64,000 nucleotides of DNA from Flavobacterium sp. KACC 22761 (GCF_034058155.1 NZ_CP139148.1:4960001-5024000); one strand, 5' to 3'; counted from the first letter of the stretch, positions 48,885-58,775 are shown. Notes: generated from the letters alone by a model not told the origin. Made by a program: numbers and translations.

Positions 48885-50279
48885 ATGAAAGCAAATAAAT
48901 TAATCTTACTTATAATTTTCGCAGTCTTTTTTACAAGCTGTGAAGATCAATTAAATTTAGACCCTAAGCAGGCTGAAGATGCATCGGTTACATTGAGTAC
49001 CGAGGAAGGTATTACAAATATACTAACAGGAACTTATGCGATTGCCGCAAACGGAAATGGTTACGGCGGAAGAGTTTTGCTTTATGCTGATTTACTTGGC
49101 GTGACAGGTACATTAAGCACTACCGACTTAAGATGGAGAGGAACTTATGGCGAGCTTAGACAAATGTACCTTAAGACAATGGTGTCTAACAACGTAATTA
49201 TTGAAGGAACATATTCTAGACTTTATTCAATGATCAATGCTGCAAATACTGTTATTGAAAACATTGACAAAGTAAAAGATCCGGGCAAACAAGCTGTTAT
49301 GATTGGAGAAGCAAATTTTTTAAGATCATTAGCTTATTTTGACTTGGTTCGATTTTTTGCAAAACCTTATGTAGCTGGACAAGCTAACTCTCAATTGGGA
49401 GTTGTTATCAGGCCTAATGCTATTTATGATTTTAGTGCAGATCTTTCAAAAGAAAGAAGCACTGTCGATGAAGTTTATAAAGTAATTATTGATGGATTAA
49501 ACTTGGCTTATACTAATCTTCCTGAAGAAAACGGTTTTTATGCCGACAAATATTCAGCTAAGGCTTTGCTAGCAAGAGTTTATCTGCAACAGCAAAATTA
49601 CGCCGCAGCAAGAGATGCAGCAAATGACGTTATAGAAAATAGTGGCCATGCATTATCTGCAAAATATGCTGATGCATTCAATCATGATACAGACAAACCA
49701 GAAGATGTTTTTGCCATTCAAATTACAAAACAAACCGGTTTGAATGATATGGTGACTTTTTACGCTTCTGAAGGAAATGGAGGCCGTGGTGGAGATTTCT
49801 CTATCAGAAACGCTTATTTAGCTAAATTCAGCGATCCTGACGATAGAGCAGTTTTCAATTATGTTAATGACGATAACGGAAGACTTTTGACTTCTAAATT
49901 TACAGATCAGTTTGGAGATGTGCCGCTTATTCGTTTAGCTGAAATGTATTTAATACGAGCCGAAAGCAATTTACGTGCAGGAACTGCCGTTGGAAATACA
50001 CCGCTTGACGATATCAATATTATTCGTTCAAGAGCAAACGCTGATGAATTGACAACCGTAACTGTTGATGATATTTTGTTAGAGCGCCAATTAGAATTAG
50101 GAATGGAAGGGTTTTTAATTCACGACATCCGCAGAACAAAACAATCTATTGATATCAGTACTGATGGAGATGGTTCAGATTTGATTCCGTATGACGCAAA
50201 TAGATTGGTATTCCCTATTCCTCTTAAAGAAATGGATGCAAACAAAAAAATTACTCAAAATCCAGGTTATGGAAGCTAA
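48885..50279 (+). CDS. SusD/RagB-family surface lipoprotein 2
   Basis: A 464-residue lipoprotein with lipobox LIIFAVFFTSC (Cys near 19) and SusD features: GEANFLRSLAYFDLVRFF, AKALLARVYLQQQNYAAARD, PLIRLAEMYLIRAESN and the LERQLELGMEGFLIHDIRRTK region. It is the partner of SusC 2. Its substrate is unknown; no hydrolase gene follows directly, and the unit ends at a strong bidirectional terminator. Confidence 0.92.
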   Translation: MKANKLILLIIFAVFFTSCEDQLNLDPKQAEDASVTLSTEEGITNILTGTYAIAANGNGYGGRVLLYADLLGVTGTLSTTDLRWRGTYGELRQMYLKTMVSNNVIIEGTYSRLYSMINAANTVIENIDKVKDPGKQAVMIGEANFLRSLAYFDLVRFFAKPYVAGQANSQLGVVIRPNAIYDFSADLSKERSTVDEVYKVIIDGLNLAYTNLPEENGFYADKYSAKALLARVYLQQQNYAAARDAANDVIENSGHALSAKYADAFNHDTDKPEDVFAIQITKQTGLNDMVTFYASEGNGGRGGDFSIRNAYLAKFSDPDDRAVFNYVNDDNGRLLTSKFTDQFGDVPLIRLAEMYLIRAESNLRAGTAVGNTPLDDINIIRSRANADELTTVTVDDILLERQLELGMEGFLIHDIRRTKQSIDISTDGDGSDLIPYDANRLVFPIPLKEMDANKKITQNPGYGS

Positions 50280-50286
50280 TTTTTTT

Positions 50287-50430
50287 AAGATTCTAAGATA
50301 CTAAGACGCTAAGGTTCTGAGTTTTTTTTGAACATAAAAAAAGGTTCAAAGATTTATAGTTATTCTATAAATCTTTGAACCTTTCTAATAAAAATCTAAG
50401 AGTCTTAGCAACTTAGTATCTTAGCAACTT
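50287..50430. terminator. Composite bidirectional terminator flanked by CTTAG repeats
   Basis: The centre is a 19-bp perfect stem, AAGGTTCAAAGATTTATAG (50341-50359) with its complement ending at 50384. A-rich and T-rich sides let it serve both susD2 (+) and rocD (-). It is flanked on the left by TAAGATTCTAAGATACTAAG-type repeats and on the right by their complements (50394-50430). The same design recurs at 58628-58772. Confidence 0.8.
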
Positions 50431-50438
50431 ATAATCTT

Positions 50439-51689
50439 TTACTTAAACTCATTCAAAGATTTCTCAATAATTTCAAGACATTCCTGAATTTGAGTCTCAG
50501 TCATTACCAATGGCGGCGCAAATCTAATTTTATTTCCGTGGGTTGGTTTTGCCAATAATCCGTTGTCTCTAAATTTCAAGCAGATTTCCCAAGCCAAATC
50601 AGACTCTTCATCGCTATTGATTACAATTGCATTCAAAAGTCCTTTTCCACGAACCAACTTAATCAAATCATTTCTTTCGGCAATTTCATTTAAACCTTTT
50701 CTCAAAATTGCACCAAGATATTCTGCATTTTCAGCTAGTTTTTCTTCTTTTACAACTTCCAGAGCCGCAATCGCCACCGCTGCCGCAACAGGATTTCCAC
50801 CAAAAGTAGATCCGTGTTGACCCGGTTTAATCACATTCATGATTTCGTTATTCGTCAAAACTGCCGAAACCGGATAAACACCACCTGAAATTGCTTTTCC
50901 TAAAATCAAAACATCAGGTTGTACATTTTCGTGGTGAACTGCCAATAATTTTCCTGTACGCGCAATTCCAGTTTGAACTTCATCGGCAATAAACAAAACA
51001 TTATGTTTTTCGCACAATGATTTTGCTTTCGCCAAATAACCTTCTGACGGAACATAAACTCCAGCTTCGCCCTGAATTGGTTCAACTAAAAATCCAGCAA
51101 TATTTTTGGATGATTCCAAAGCTTTTTCAAGAGCTTCAAGATTATCGTATTCAATTTTTATAAATCCATCAGTAAATGGTCCGAAGTTTTTACGCGCCGT
51201 TTCATCATTTGAAAATGAAATGATTGTAGTGGTTCTTCCATGAAAATTGTTTTCACACACAATCACTTGCGCTTGATTCTCAGGAATTCCTTTTACTTCA
51301 TAAGCCCATTTTCTGCATATTTTAAGTGCGGTTTCAACAGCTTCAGCACCAGTATTCATTGGAAGAACTTTATCAAAACCAAAATATTTCGTAATATATT
51401 CCTCGTAATTTCCTAATTTATCATTGTAAAAAGCGCGAGAAGTCAAAGTCAGTTTTTGCGCCTGATCCACCATTGCTTTTACAATTTTTGGATGACAGTG
51501 ACCTTGATTCACAGCAGAATAAGCCGATAGGAAATCAAAATATTTTTTTCCGTCAACATCCCATACATATACTCCTTCACCTCTTTCTAAAACCACAGGA
51601 AGCGGATGATAATTATGAGCTCCGTATTTATTCTCTTTTTCGATCAAAACTTCAGATTTTGATGAAAGTATGTTTTCTGTATGTGTCAT
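50439..51689 (-). CDS. rocD: Ornithine aminotransferase
   Basis: A 416-residue fold-type I PLP aminotransferase with clear ornithine aminotransferase features: [19 protein letters not shown] at the N-terminus, [26 protein letters not shown], the GEAGV loop, [12 protein letters not shown], and PLP lysine K265 in [10 protein letters not shown]. It moves the delta-amino group of ornithine to 2-oxoglutarate, feeding arginine-derived nitrogen into glutamate and proline metabolism. It is transcribed away from the Lrp-type regulator gene, which may control it. A minus-strand box TATTTTTG near 51716 could be its -7 element. Confidence 0.94.
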   Translation of the reverse strand: MTHTENILSSKSEVLIEKENKYGAHNYHPLPVVLERGEGVYVWDVDGKKYFDFLSAYSAVNQGHCHPKIVKAMVDQAQKLTLTSRAFYNDKLGNYEEYITKYFGFDKVLPMNTGAEAVETALKICRKWAYEVKGIPENQAQVIVCENNFHGRTTTIISFSNDETARKNFGPFTDGFIKIEYDNLEALEKALESSKNIAGFLVEPIQGEAGVYVPSEGYLAKAKSLCEKHNVLFIADEVQTGIARTGKLLAVHHENVQPDVLILGKAISGGVYPVSAVLTNNEIMNVIKPGQHGSTFGGNPVAAAVAIAALEVVKEEKLAENAEYLGAILRKGLNEIAERNDLIKLVRGKGLLNAIVINSDEESDLAWEICLKFRDNGLLAKPTHGNKIRFAPPLVMTETQIQECLEIIEKSLNEFK

Positions 51690-51901
51690 AATATGTTATT
51701 TTTTCAAACACAAAAATATCAAAAAAACTCAAATACAATACAAAAAAGTAAAAATTAAATTTATATTTCACAAAAATAAGTCAAATTTGCTTTTTAAAAA
51801 CGATTTTAAAATCAAATTCACATATCAATATTTCAATTTTATTCCTGATTATTGAAAAAAAATGTTACTTTTATCAATCAGTTTGATTTCGTAATGGTAA
51901 A

Positions 51902-52061
51902 GTCCCTACGGGACAAAATAGGTGAATTCATATATTTTTCTACCGATATTTCATCTCTACGAGATTGAATTGCGGAACATTGATTTCTTTTTAAATACCC
52001 CGATAGGGGTTTAATATTGGTAGAAAAAAAATAGATCATAATCAAAATGTCCCATAGGGAC
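51902..52061. repeat. Nested palindromic element upstream of the Lrp-type gene
   Basis: The ends are small palindromes, GTCCCTACGGGAC (51902-51914) and GTCCCATAGGGAC (52049-52061). Inside, TTTTTCTACCGATATT (51935-51950) is answered by AATATTGGTAGAAAAA (52013-52028) with one mismatch. Further in are TCTCTACGAGA and CCCCGATAGGGG hairpins. The gap 51690-52081 holds no gene otherwise. The element ends 20 bases before the regulator start. Confidence 0.75.
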
Positions 52062-52081
52062 TAAATAATAAAAAACAAAGA

Positions 52082-52534
52082 ATGGATATTTTAGACGAAT
52101 TCGATATTAAAATACTGAAAGAATTAGAAAAAGATGGAAGAATGGCTTTTTCTGCCATTGCAACCAATTTGAAAATTTCAAACACAATGGTGCATCAGCG
52201 TGTAAACCGAATGATCGAACAAGGGGTTATTGGTGGAATTAAACCCATTATTCAAGAAAAAAATATCGGCTTTGATTGGGCATCTTTTACCGGAATCACA
52301 TTAAATAAAGATTCTGATTCTGACCGAATTATCGAAGAAATGAAAAAAATTCCTGAAATTACAGAATGCTACTATGTTACAGGTTCTTTCACGCTTTACA
52401 TAAAAATTGTGGCAAAAAACCACGAACACATGCGAAAAATTCTTTACGAGAAAATCGACAACATTCCCGGAATTGCTAAAACTGATTCGATTATAGAATT
52501 AGGTTGTGCTTTTAAAAGAAATATTTCACTATAA
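52082..52534 (+). CDS. Lrp/AsnC-family transcription regulator
   Basis: A 150-residue protein of normal Lrp/AsnC size. The N-terminal helix-turn-helix (LDEFDIKILKELEKDGRM, then AIATNLKISNTMVHQRVNRM) is followed by a RAM ligand domain (about 65-145) with the ITECYYVTGSFTLYIKIVA strand. Family members sense amino acids and often control adjacent amino-acid catabolic genes. The divergent rocD on one side and the cyanophycinase on the other suggest control of arginine/ornithine or dipeptide use. Confidence 0.92.
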   Translation: MDILDEFDIKILKELEKDGRMAFSAIATNLKISNTMVHQRVNRMIEQGVIGGIKPIIQEKNIGFDWASFTGITLNKDSDSDRIIEEMKKIPEITECYYVTGSFTLYIKIVAKNHEHMRKILYEKIDNIPGIAKTDSIIELGCAFKRNISL

Positions 52535-52592
52535 ATCTTCTGTTTTGGCTTCTAAAGTTTTTACGATAACTCACCTCATTAAACGATAAACC

Positions 52593-53456
52593 ATGAAAAA
52601 CAAGTTGCTTTCTAAATTTCAAATTCAGAAAATAATTATCCTTTTCTTATTATTTTCAACTTATTTGTTGCAGGCTCAAAATCCAAAAGGGAAATTATTC
52701 ATCATTGGTGGAGGCGACCGCTCTGACGAATTAATGAAACAAGTTTTGGCTGTAGCCGAATTAGGAAAAAAAGATTATATCGTGGTTTTGCCTATGTCAA
52801 GTGAAGAACCTGACAGCTCTTTTATTTTCTTTAAAAAACAAATGGTGAAATTGACGCAAAACCCAATTGTAATGCTGAATTTCAATAAAGAAACTGCCCA
52901 AAATAAAAAACTGACAGATTCTGTTCAAAAAGCAAAACTGATTTTCATAAGTGGAGGCGATCAAACTCGTTTTATGACTGTGGCTCATAATACTCCTATA
53001 AAAACGGCGATTCAAAAAGCTTATGAAAACGGAAGCATAATTTCTGGAACCAGCGCCGGAGCGGCCGTTATGTCTGAAAAAATGATTACTGGAAACCAAA
53101 AATTAGAAAAAGAATATACCGGAACTTTTGATAATATTCGTTACGATAATCTGGAAACTGCTGAAGGTTTAGGCTTATTGAAAACTGCCGTAATCGATCA
53201 GCATTTTTTAAAAAGAAACCGTTACAACAGATTAATTTCTGCTTTAGTCGAATTTCCAAATTTGACCGGAATTGGAATTGATGAAGCGACAGCAATTATC
53301 GTTCGAAATAATGAAGTTGAAGTTGCGGGAGAAAGTGAAGTCATTGTTGTTCGTAATCCAAAAGGGATTTTAAAATCCACGAAAAACAATCTTATATCCA
53401 TCGAAAATCTGCAAATGAGCATTTATACGGCTGGACAAAAATTTAAAATCAAATAA
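52593..53456 (+). CDS. Exported cyanophycinase-family serine peptidase (S51)
   Basis: A 287-residue protein with a signal peptide (IIILFLLFSTYLLQAQ), so it acts outside the cytoplasm. The S51 fold shows KGKLFIIGGGDRS, ISGGDQTRF and the nucleophile S154 in SGTSAGAAVMS, with a downstream DQHFLKRNRYNRL motif of cyanophycinases. It should cleave cyanophycin or related beta-Asp-Arg polymers into dipeptides; secreted members are known. Only 2 bases separate it from the next gene. Confidence 0.88.
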   Translation: MKNKLLSKFQIQKIIILFLLFSTYLLQAQNPKGKLFIIGGGDRSDELMKQVLAVAELGKKDYIVVLPMSSEEPDSSFIFFKKQMVKLTQNPIVMLNFNKETAQNKKLTDSVQKAKLIFISGGDQTRFMTVAHNTPIKTAIQKAYENGSIISGTSAGAAVMSEKMITGNQKLEKEYTGTFDNIRYDNLETAEGLGLLKTAVIDQHFLKRNRYNRLISALVEFPNLTGIGIDEATAIIVRNNEVEVAGESEVIVVRNPKGILKSTKNNLISIENLQMSIYTAGQKFKIK

Positions 53457-53458
53457 GC

Positions 53459-55657
53459 ATGCATAATTATCCTAAACTATTAAAATCCTTCTTTTTCATT
53501 TGTCTGAGTTTTCAAATTTCGGCACAAAAAATTAATACAAAAGAGATTGCCCGATTAGAAAATCTCGCCAAAAAAGTTACCATTATTAGGGATAATTGGG
53601 GAATTCCGCATGTTTATGGAAAAACGGATGCCGATGCTGTTTTTGGATTACTATACGCTCAATGCGAAGATGATTTTAAGAGAATTGAGATGAATTACAT
53701 TGAAAAACTGGGACGACTTTCTGAAATAAAAGGACAATCAGTTTTGTATAATGATTTAGAAATTAAACTGTTAATCGATGTAAACGAAGCTAAATCCGAT
53801 TATAAAAAAGCTCCAGAATGGCTCAAAAAGCTTTTGAACAGTTATGCAGATGCGATCAACTTTTATTTGTACAAACATCCAGAAGTAAAACCAGCACTTT
53901 TAACACATTTTGAACCATGGTTTCCATTACTTTGGACTGACGGAAGTATAGGCGCCATTAGCACTGCAGATCTTTCAACAGCCGAATTAAAAGCTTTTTA
54001 TTCTGGAAATAATGATAAAGTGGCTTACGTAGAAAGAGAAAAATACGTTCAGACCGGCTCAAACGGATTTGCATTTGCTCCATCAAAAACCGCTGACGGA
54101 AATGCGATTCTTTACATAAATCCACATACCACTTTTTATTTTAGACCCGAAGTACAAATGACGAGCGAAGAAGGCTTGAATGTTTACGGTGCGGTAACTT
54201 GGGGACAATTCTTTATTTATCAAGGCTTCAACGAAAATTGTGGTTGGATGCATACGTCATCAAATGTGGATGTAGCCGATATGTATGCCGAAAAAATCGT
54301 CGACAAAAAAGGAAAATTATTTTATGAATTTGACAACAAGCTTTTACCTGTAATCGAGAAAGAAATCACGATCAATTATAAAGAAAATGGAAAATTGATT
54401 CCGAAAAAATTCAAAACCTATTTTACTAACAACGGCCCGATTATGGCGAAACGTGACGGAAAATGGATCAGCTTAAAATCGAATAATAGATCGATGCCAA
54501 GTTTGATTCAGAGTTGGGTTCGAACAAAATCGAAGAGTTTTGAGGATTACAAAAAAGCAATGGATTTAAAAGCCAATACCTCAAACAATACGGTTTATGC
54601 AGACAACAAAGGAAACATTGCCTATTGGCATGGGAATTTTATTCCGATTCGTGATAAAAAATTAAATTGGTCAAAAGTCGTTGATGGCTCAACATCTGCA
54701 ACGCAATGGAAAGGACTGCATGAGGTTGATGAAACTGTTCATGTTTACAATCCGGTTAATGGCTGGTTGCAAAACTGCAACTCCAGTCCTTTTTCTGTTG
54801 CTGGAGAAAACAGTCCTAAAAAATCAGATTATATTCCATACATGGCGCCAGATGGAGAAAATTTCAGAGGCGTGAACGCCGTTAGAATTTTCAGCAAAGG
54901 AAGCAATTACACTTTAGACAAAGTAATAGCTGATGGTTATGATTCGAAATTATCCATTTTCGAAATCTTGATTCCGAGTTTAGTAAATGTTTTTGAAAAG
55001 AATGTAAAACCAGAATCTCCAGAATTTGCAACTTTAAAAGAACCAATTGCACTATTAAAAAATTGGGATTATTATGCCAAAGAAAATTCTGTTGCAACCA
55101 CACTAGCCGTTGAATGGGCATATAAATTAAACCCAATTATTTTGAAAGCTTATGTTGACGAAGGCGAAAAAGATCAAGTTGAAAACACGAAGAATTTTGC
55201 AAAAAATGCTACGGCTGACCAAATGATTCCGCAATTGCAAACTGTTTTGAAAGAATTGGAAACAAAATTTGGAACTTGGCAAGTGGCTTGGGGCGAAATC
55301 AACCGTTTTCAGCGTTCTAGTGGCGATATTGATTTAAAATATGATGATAACAAACCTAGTTTACCTATTGGTTACGGCCCTGGCTCTTGGGGAAGTTTGC
55401 CTTCTTTCAAAAGCAGTTACCAAAACAATTCAAAAAAGCGTTATGGTTATAATGGAAACAGTTTTATCTGCGCAGTTGAATTTGGCCCAAAAATTAAAGC
55501 AAAATCATTATTAGCCGGCGGTAATAGCGGAGATGCAAACTCAAAACATTTCACCGATCAAGCCGAAATGTATCAAAAAGGACAGTTTAAAGAGGTTCTG
55601 TTTTACAAAGAAGATGTCCTTAAAAATGCCGAAAAAACATATCATCCGGGAGAATAA
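53459..55657 (+). CDS. Penicillin-acylase-family Ntn hydrolase
   Basis: A 732-residue exported hydrolase with a signal peptide (LLKSFFFICLSFQISA). The alpha-chain start VTIIRDNWGIPHVYGKTDAD is characteristic. The predicted self-cleavage site and nucleophile is S201 in QTGSNGFAFAPSKT, followed by INPHTTFY. The NNT-x-x-ADN segment of the beta chain (ANTSNNTVYADNKGNIAYWH) is also present. Family members hydrolyse amide bonds of acylated amines (penicillins, acyl-homoserine lactones, cephalosporins). The true substrate is unknown. It is almost certainly co-transcribed with the cyanophycinase. Confidence 0.9.
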   Translation: MHNYPKLLKSFFFICLSFQISAQKINTKEIARLENLAKKVTIIRDNWGIPHVYGKTDADAVFGLLYAQCEDDFKRIEMNYIEKLGRLSEIKGQSVLYNDLEIKLLIDVNEAKSDYKKAPEWLKKLLNSYADAINFYLYKHPEVKPALLTHFEPWFPLLWTDGSIGAISTADLSTAELKAFYSGNNDKVAYVEREKYVQTGSNGFAFAPSKTADGNAILYINPHTTFYFRPEVQMTSEEGLNVYGAVTWGQFFIYQGFNENCGWMHTSSNVDVADMYAEKIVDKKGKLFYEFDNKLLPVIEKEITINYKENGKLIPKKFKTYFTNNGPIMAKRDGKWISLKSNNRSMPSLIQSWVRTKSKSFEDYKKAMDLKANTSNNTVYADNKGNIAYWHGNFIPIRDKKLNWSKVVDGSTSATQWKGLHEVDETVHVYNPVNGWLQNCNSSPFSVAGENSPKKSDYIPYMAPDGENFRGVNAVRIFSKGSNYTLDKVIADGYDSKLSIFEILIPSLVNVFEKNVKPESPEFATLKEPIALLKNWDYYAKENSVATTLAVEWAYKLNPIILKAYVDEGEKDQVENTKNFAKNATADQMIPQLQTVLKELETKFGTWQVAWGEINRFQRSSGDIDLKYDDNKPSLPIGYGPGSWGSLPSFKSSYQNNSKKRYGYNGNSFICAVEFGPKIKAKSLLAGGNSGDANSKHFTDQAEMYQKGQFKEVLFYKEDVLKNAEKTYHPGE

Positions 55658-55681
55658 TTCCGTTAAAAAAACACTTTTTAC

Positions 55682-55715
55682 AAACCTTGGAAGAACTTTC
55701 TTCTGAGGTTTTTTT
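55682..55715 (+). terminator. Rho-independent terminator after the acylase gene
   Basis: AACCT and AAGAA on the left pair with TTCTT and AGGTT on the right, followed by seven T residues, 25 bases after the acylase stop. Confidence 0.65.
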
Positions 55716-55757
55716 ATAAGAGAATATTTCTGATATTTGTTTAAAATTGTAAAACAA

Positions 55758-56531
55758 ATGAAAAATCCATTTCTCTTTATCTTTGCTACTATTCTGTTTT
55801 CTAACACTATAAGCGCACAATTAAAATCCGTAAAATATGCTGACGGAAGCCAAGCATTAAACGGATTATCGATCAAACCTGCCAAAAAAAGCAGCAACAA
55901 TCCAGGTATTTTGTTGCTTCCAGCATGGCTGGGAATCGATACTGCTTCTAAAAAATATGCTGAAGACTTATCAAAACTAGGTTATCATGTTTTTATCGCA
56001 GACATTTATGGCGAAGGCAACTATCCTAAAAATACTTCTGAAGCAGGAAAACAAGCAGGTTTTTATAAAACCAATTACGAGGCGTATCAAAAAAGAATCA
56101 ACGTTGCCTTGCAGGAATTAATCAAATCTGGGGCAAATGCTGATAATATTGTAGTAATTGGTTATTGTTTTGGCGGAACAGGAGTTCTTGAAGCTGCACG
56201 CGGACATTTGAATGTAAAAGGAGTTGTTTCTTTTCACGGAGGCTTAGGCAAAGATGCCAAAAGACCTACAGAACCTATTACTGCTAAAGTTTTGGTTTGC
56301 CATGGCGCGGATGATCCATTTGTTCCAAAAGAAGAAATCACTGCTTTTCAACAAGAAATGCGTGATTCAAAAGCCGATTGGCAAATGATTTATTATGCAA
56401 ATTCTGTTCACTCATTTACAAATCCAGAAGCAGGAAATGACAATTCAAAAGGTGCAGCCTATAATGCTGTAGCCGCAAAAAGATCTTTTGATCATTTGCT
56501 TCTTTTCTTGAATGAAGTCCTAAAAAAATAA
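55758..56531 (+). CDS. Exported dienelactone hydrolase family protein
   Basis: A 257-residue alpha/beta hydrolase. I start at the ATG at 55758 because it opens into a signal peptide (NPFLFIFATILFSNTISA). The nucleophile motif is VIGYCFGGTGVLE, with Cys as in dienelactone hydrolases; the acid lies in CHGADDPFVP and the His in NSVHSFTNP. Such enzymes cleave lactones and esters, and many exported members have no known substrate. It follows the acylase terminator, so it is likely its own unit. Confidence 0.88.
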   Translation: MKNPFLFIFATILFSNTISAQLKSVKYADGSQALNGLSIKPAKKSSNNPGILLLPAWLGIDTASKKYAEDLSKLGYHVFIADIYGEGNYPKNTSEAGKQAGFYKTNYEAYQKRINVALQELIKSGANADNIVVIGYCFGGTGVLEAARGHLNVKGVVSFHGGLGKDAKRPTEPITAKVLVCHGADDPFVPKEEITAFQQEMRDSKADWQMIYYANSVHSFTNPEAGNDNSKGAAYNAVAAKRSFDHLLLFLNEVLKK

Positions 56532-56574
56532 ATCTTTAACGAACCAAAAAACACCAAATCAACAACATTAACCA

Positions 56575-57603
56575 ATGTCACATAACAAAATTAGAGAAGA
56601 CAAAACCTGCCTAAACTGCAGGCATGTAGTCGAGCAAAAGTTTTGTCCAAACTGCGGACAGGAAAACAGCGATACGCGCAAAACTTTCCATCATCTATTC
56701 GTTCATTTTTTTGAAGATTTAACGCATTATGAAAATGCTTTTTGGAAAACGATTAAAAACTTACTTTTAAAGCCTTCCACTTTAACTAAGGAATATCTTT
56801 CAGGAAAAAGATTGTCGTATTTAGCGCCAGTACGTCTTTATATTTTTATCAGTTTTATTACCTTTCTTTTAATTGCATTATTTCCAAATCATGTCGGTGA
56901 AGAGCTTACGAAAAGTGACAAGGAAATCACATCCAATTTCGAAAATACAAATACAAAAGAAAAAGACGAAAAAGAAAAAGATGGGAAAGAAAAAAACTGG
57001 AAAGAAAAGTCCTATATCAAGTCAAAAACATTGGACAAGTCTTATTTTCAGTTGAAAACAATGAAAGAGATCGACTCCATTCAAAAATTTGGCAAAGAAA
57101 ATGAAAAACTTTCTGATTTTGAATATTGGGTCTATGAAAAAGCGACACATGTCACCGAAAACAATACAAAGAAAGAAATTATAGAAAAATTCATAGAATC
57201 TTTCATTCATAATATTCCGAAAATACTATTTATTATAATGCCATTTTTTGCCTTTTTCTTATGGATTTTTCATAGCAAAAAAAGATGGTATTATTTTGAT
57301 CACGGAATTTTCACGCTTCATTATTTTTCATTTTTGCTTTTGATATTCCTCATTTTATTTATTGTCAACAAAATAGCTGGAATATTTGAAGGAAATGGTC
57401 CAATTTCAGCTGTAGCAAACCTCATCAACTTTGTGGGAATTGTTTGGATGTGTTACTATTTTTATCCAGCTCATCACCGATTTTATGGAGAAAGCCGATT
57501 TGTTTCATTTGTTAAAAGTGCATTTCTTTTTGTTATAAATTCGCTTTTTATTCTATTTTTACTCATATTCTATGTTTTATACATATTCATTAATTTACAC
57601 TAA
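56575..57603 (+). CDS. DUF3667 membrane protein with N-terminal zinc ribbon
   Basis: A 342-residue protein. The first 25 residues hold a zinc ribbon of two CxxC pairs (CLNC and CPNC). The DUF3667 block follows (TFHHLFVHFFEDLTHYENAFWKT, split: TFHHLFVHFF, EDLTHYENAFWKT), leading into a first helix (YLAPVRLYIFISFITFLLIA). A long charged Lys/Glu/Asp loop (about 110-200) precedes three or four more helices. Function is unknown. It is 6 bases before the M28 peptidase gene, so the two are likely one operon. Confidence 0.82.
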   Translation: MSHNKIREDKTCLNCRHVVEQKFCPNCGQENSDTRKTFHHLFVHFFEDLTHYENAFWKTIKNLLLKPSTLTKEYLSGKRLSYLAPVRLYIFISFITFLLIALFPNHVGEELTKSDKEITSNFENTNTKEKDEKEKDGKEKNWKEKSYIKSKTLDKSYFQLKTMKEIDSIQKFGKENEKLSDFEYWVYEKATHVTENNTKKEIIEKFIESFIHNIPKILFIIMPFFAFFLWIFHSKKRWYYFDHGIFTLHYFSFLLLIFLILFIVNKIAGIFEGNGPISAVANLINFVGIVWMCYYFYPAHHRFYGESRFVSFVKSAFLFVINSLFILFLLIFYVLYIFINLH

Positions 57604-57609
57604 CCGAAA

Positions 57610-58626
57610 ATGAAAAAAATTGTAATTCTGTTATTAATTGCTTCGGCGTTTTCATGTAAAAATGCACAGTCAGTTGCTTCAAAAGACAACTCAGACCCAA
57701 CAAAATACATGAATGCGATCACGGCAAAAGACTTAAAAAAAATGCTTTATGTTGTTGCCTCTGATGAAATGGAAGGTCGCGAAACTGGTTCGAAAGGACA
57801 AAAGAAAGCGGGGCTTTACATGATCGAGCAATACAAAAAAAATAAAATCTCGTTCCCGAAAGGAGCAACGGATTACTACCAGCATATTCCGGCATCATTT
57901 TTAAATGCAAGACGCAATGAAAATCTGCCAGATTCAGAAAACATCTGGGCATACATCGAAGGATCTGAAAAACCAGATGAAGTTTTGGTTATTTCTGCTC
58001 ATTATGACCACGTAGGAATTAAAGACGGAGAAGTGTACAACGGAGCGGACGATGATGGCTCAGGAACTGTTGCTGTTATGGAAATTGCAAAAGCTTTTGC
58101 TAAAGCTAAAAAAGAAGGACACGGACCAAAACGTTCTATTTTATTCCTTCACGTAACAGGTGAAGAGCACGGTTTACACGGATCTCGTTTCTATTCTGAA
58201 AACCCATTATTCCCAATTGCCAATACCATTACAGACATCAACATTGATATGATTGGTCGTCGCGATGTTGAGCACACAAATACAAACAATTATGTATATG
58301 TAATTGGAGCAGATAGATTATCAAGCGAATTGCACAATACTGTTGTGGCTCAAAATGACAAATATGTAAAAATGGACTTGGATTTCAAATTCAACGATCC
58401 TAAAGATCCGAATCATTTCTATGAGCGTTCTGACCACTACAACTTTGCAAAACACGGTATTCCATCTGTTTTCTTCTTCAACGGAGTTCACGCAGATTAC
58501 CATGGAAAAGATGATACTCCAGAAAAAATCGAGTACGATGCTTTAGCAAAAAGAGCTCAATTGGCTTTCGTAGTTGCTTGGGATTTAGCAAATAGAGAAA
58601 ACAGACCGGTAGTTGATAAGAAATAA
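57610..58626 (+). CDS. M28-family zinc aminopeptidase lipoprotein
   Basis: A 338-residue lipoprotein with lipobox LLIASAFSC (Cys16). The M28 catalytic pattern is present: SAHYDHVG (first zinc His and Asp), NGADDDGSGTVAVMEIA (bridging Asp), GEEHGLHGS (catalytic Glu pair), DINIDMIGR (zinc Asp) and SDHYNFAKHGIPSVFFF (last zinc His). It should remove N-terminal residues from peptides in the periplasm or at the surface. It ends at a composite terminator shared with the convergent rho gene. Confidence 0.93.
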   Translation: MKKIVILLLIASAFSCKNAQSVASKDNSDPTKYMNAITAKDLKKMLYVVASDEMEGRETGSKGQKKAGLYMIEQYKKNKISFPKGATDYYQHIPASFLNARRNENLPDSENIWAYIEGSEKPDEVLVISAHYDHVGIKDGEVYNGADDDGSGTVAVMEIAKAFAKAKKEGHGPKRSILFLHVTGEEHGLHGSRFYSENPLFPIANTITDINIDMIGRRDVEHTNTNNYVYVIGADRLSSELHNTVVAQNDKYVKMDLDFKFNDPKDPNHFYERSDHYNFAKHGIPSVFFFNGVHADYHGKDDTPEKIEYDALAKRAQLAFVVAWDLANRENRPVVDKK

Positions 58627-58627
58627 T

Positions 58628-58772
58628 CTAAGATGGTAAGGTTCTAAGATACTAAGATTCTGAGATAAAGAAAAAGGGATGAGTTTAAAAACTCATCCCT
58701 TTTTTATTTCAATTAATTTCAAATCAAAGAAAAAAAACTTAGCCACTTAGAACCTTAGCATCTTAGCAACTT
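58628..58772. terminator. Composite bidirectional terminator flanked by CTTAG repeats, second copy
   Basis: The core is GGGATGAGTTT (58676-58686) with AAACTCATCCC (58689-58699), flanked by A and T runs, so it works for both the peptidase and rho. CTAAGATGG-TAAGGTTCTAAG-type repeats lie to the left and their complements (CTTAGCCACTTAGAACCTTAG, from 58739) to the right. It has the same layout as 50287-50430 with a different core. Confidence 0.8.
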
Positions 58773-58775
58773 CAT

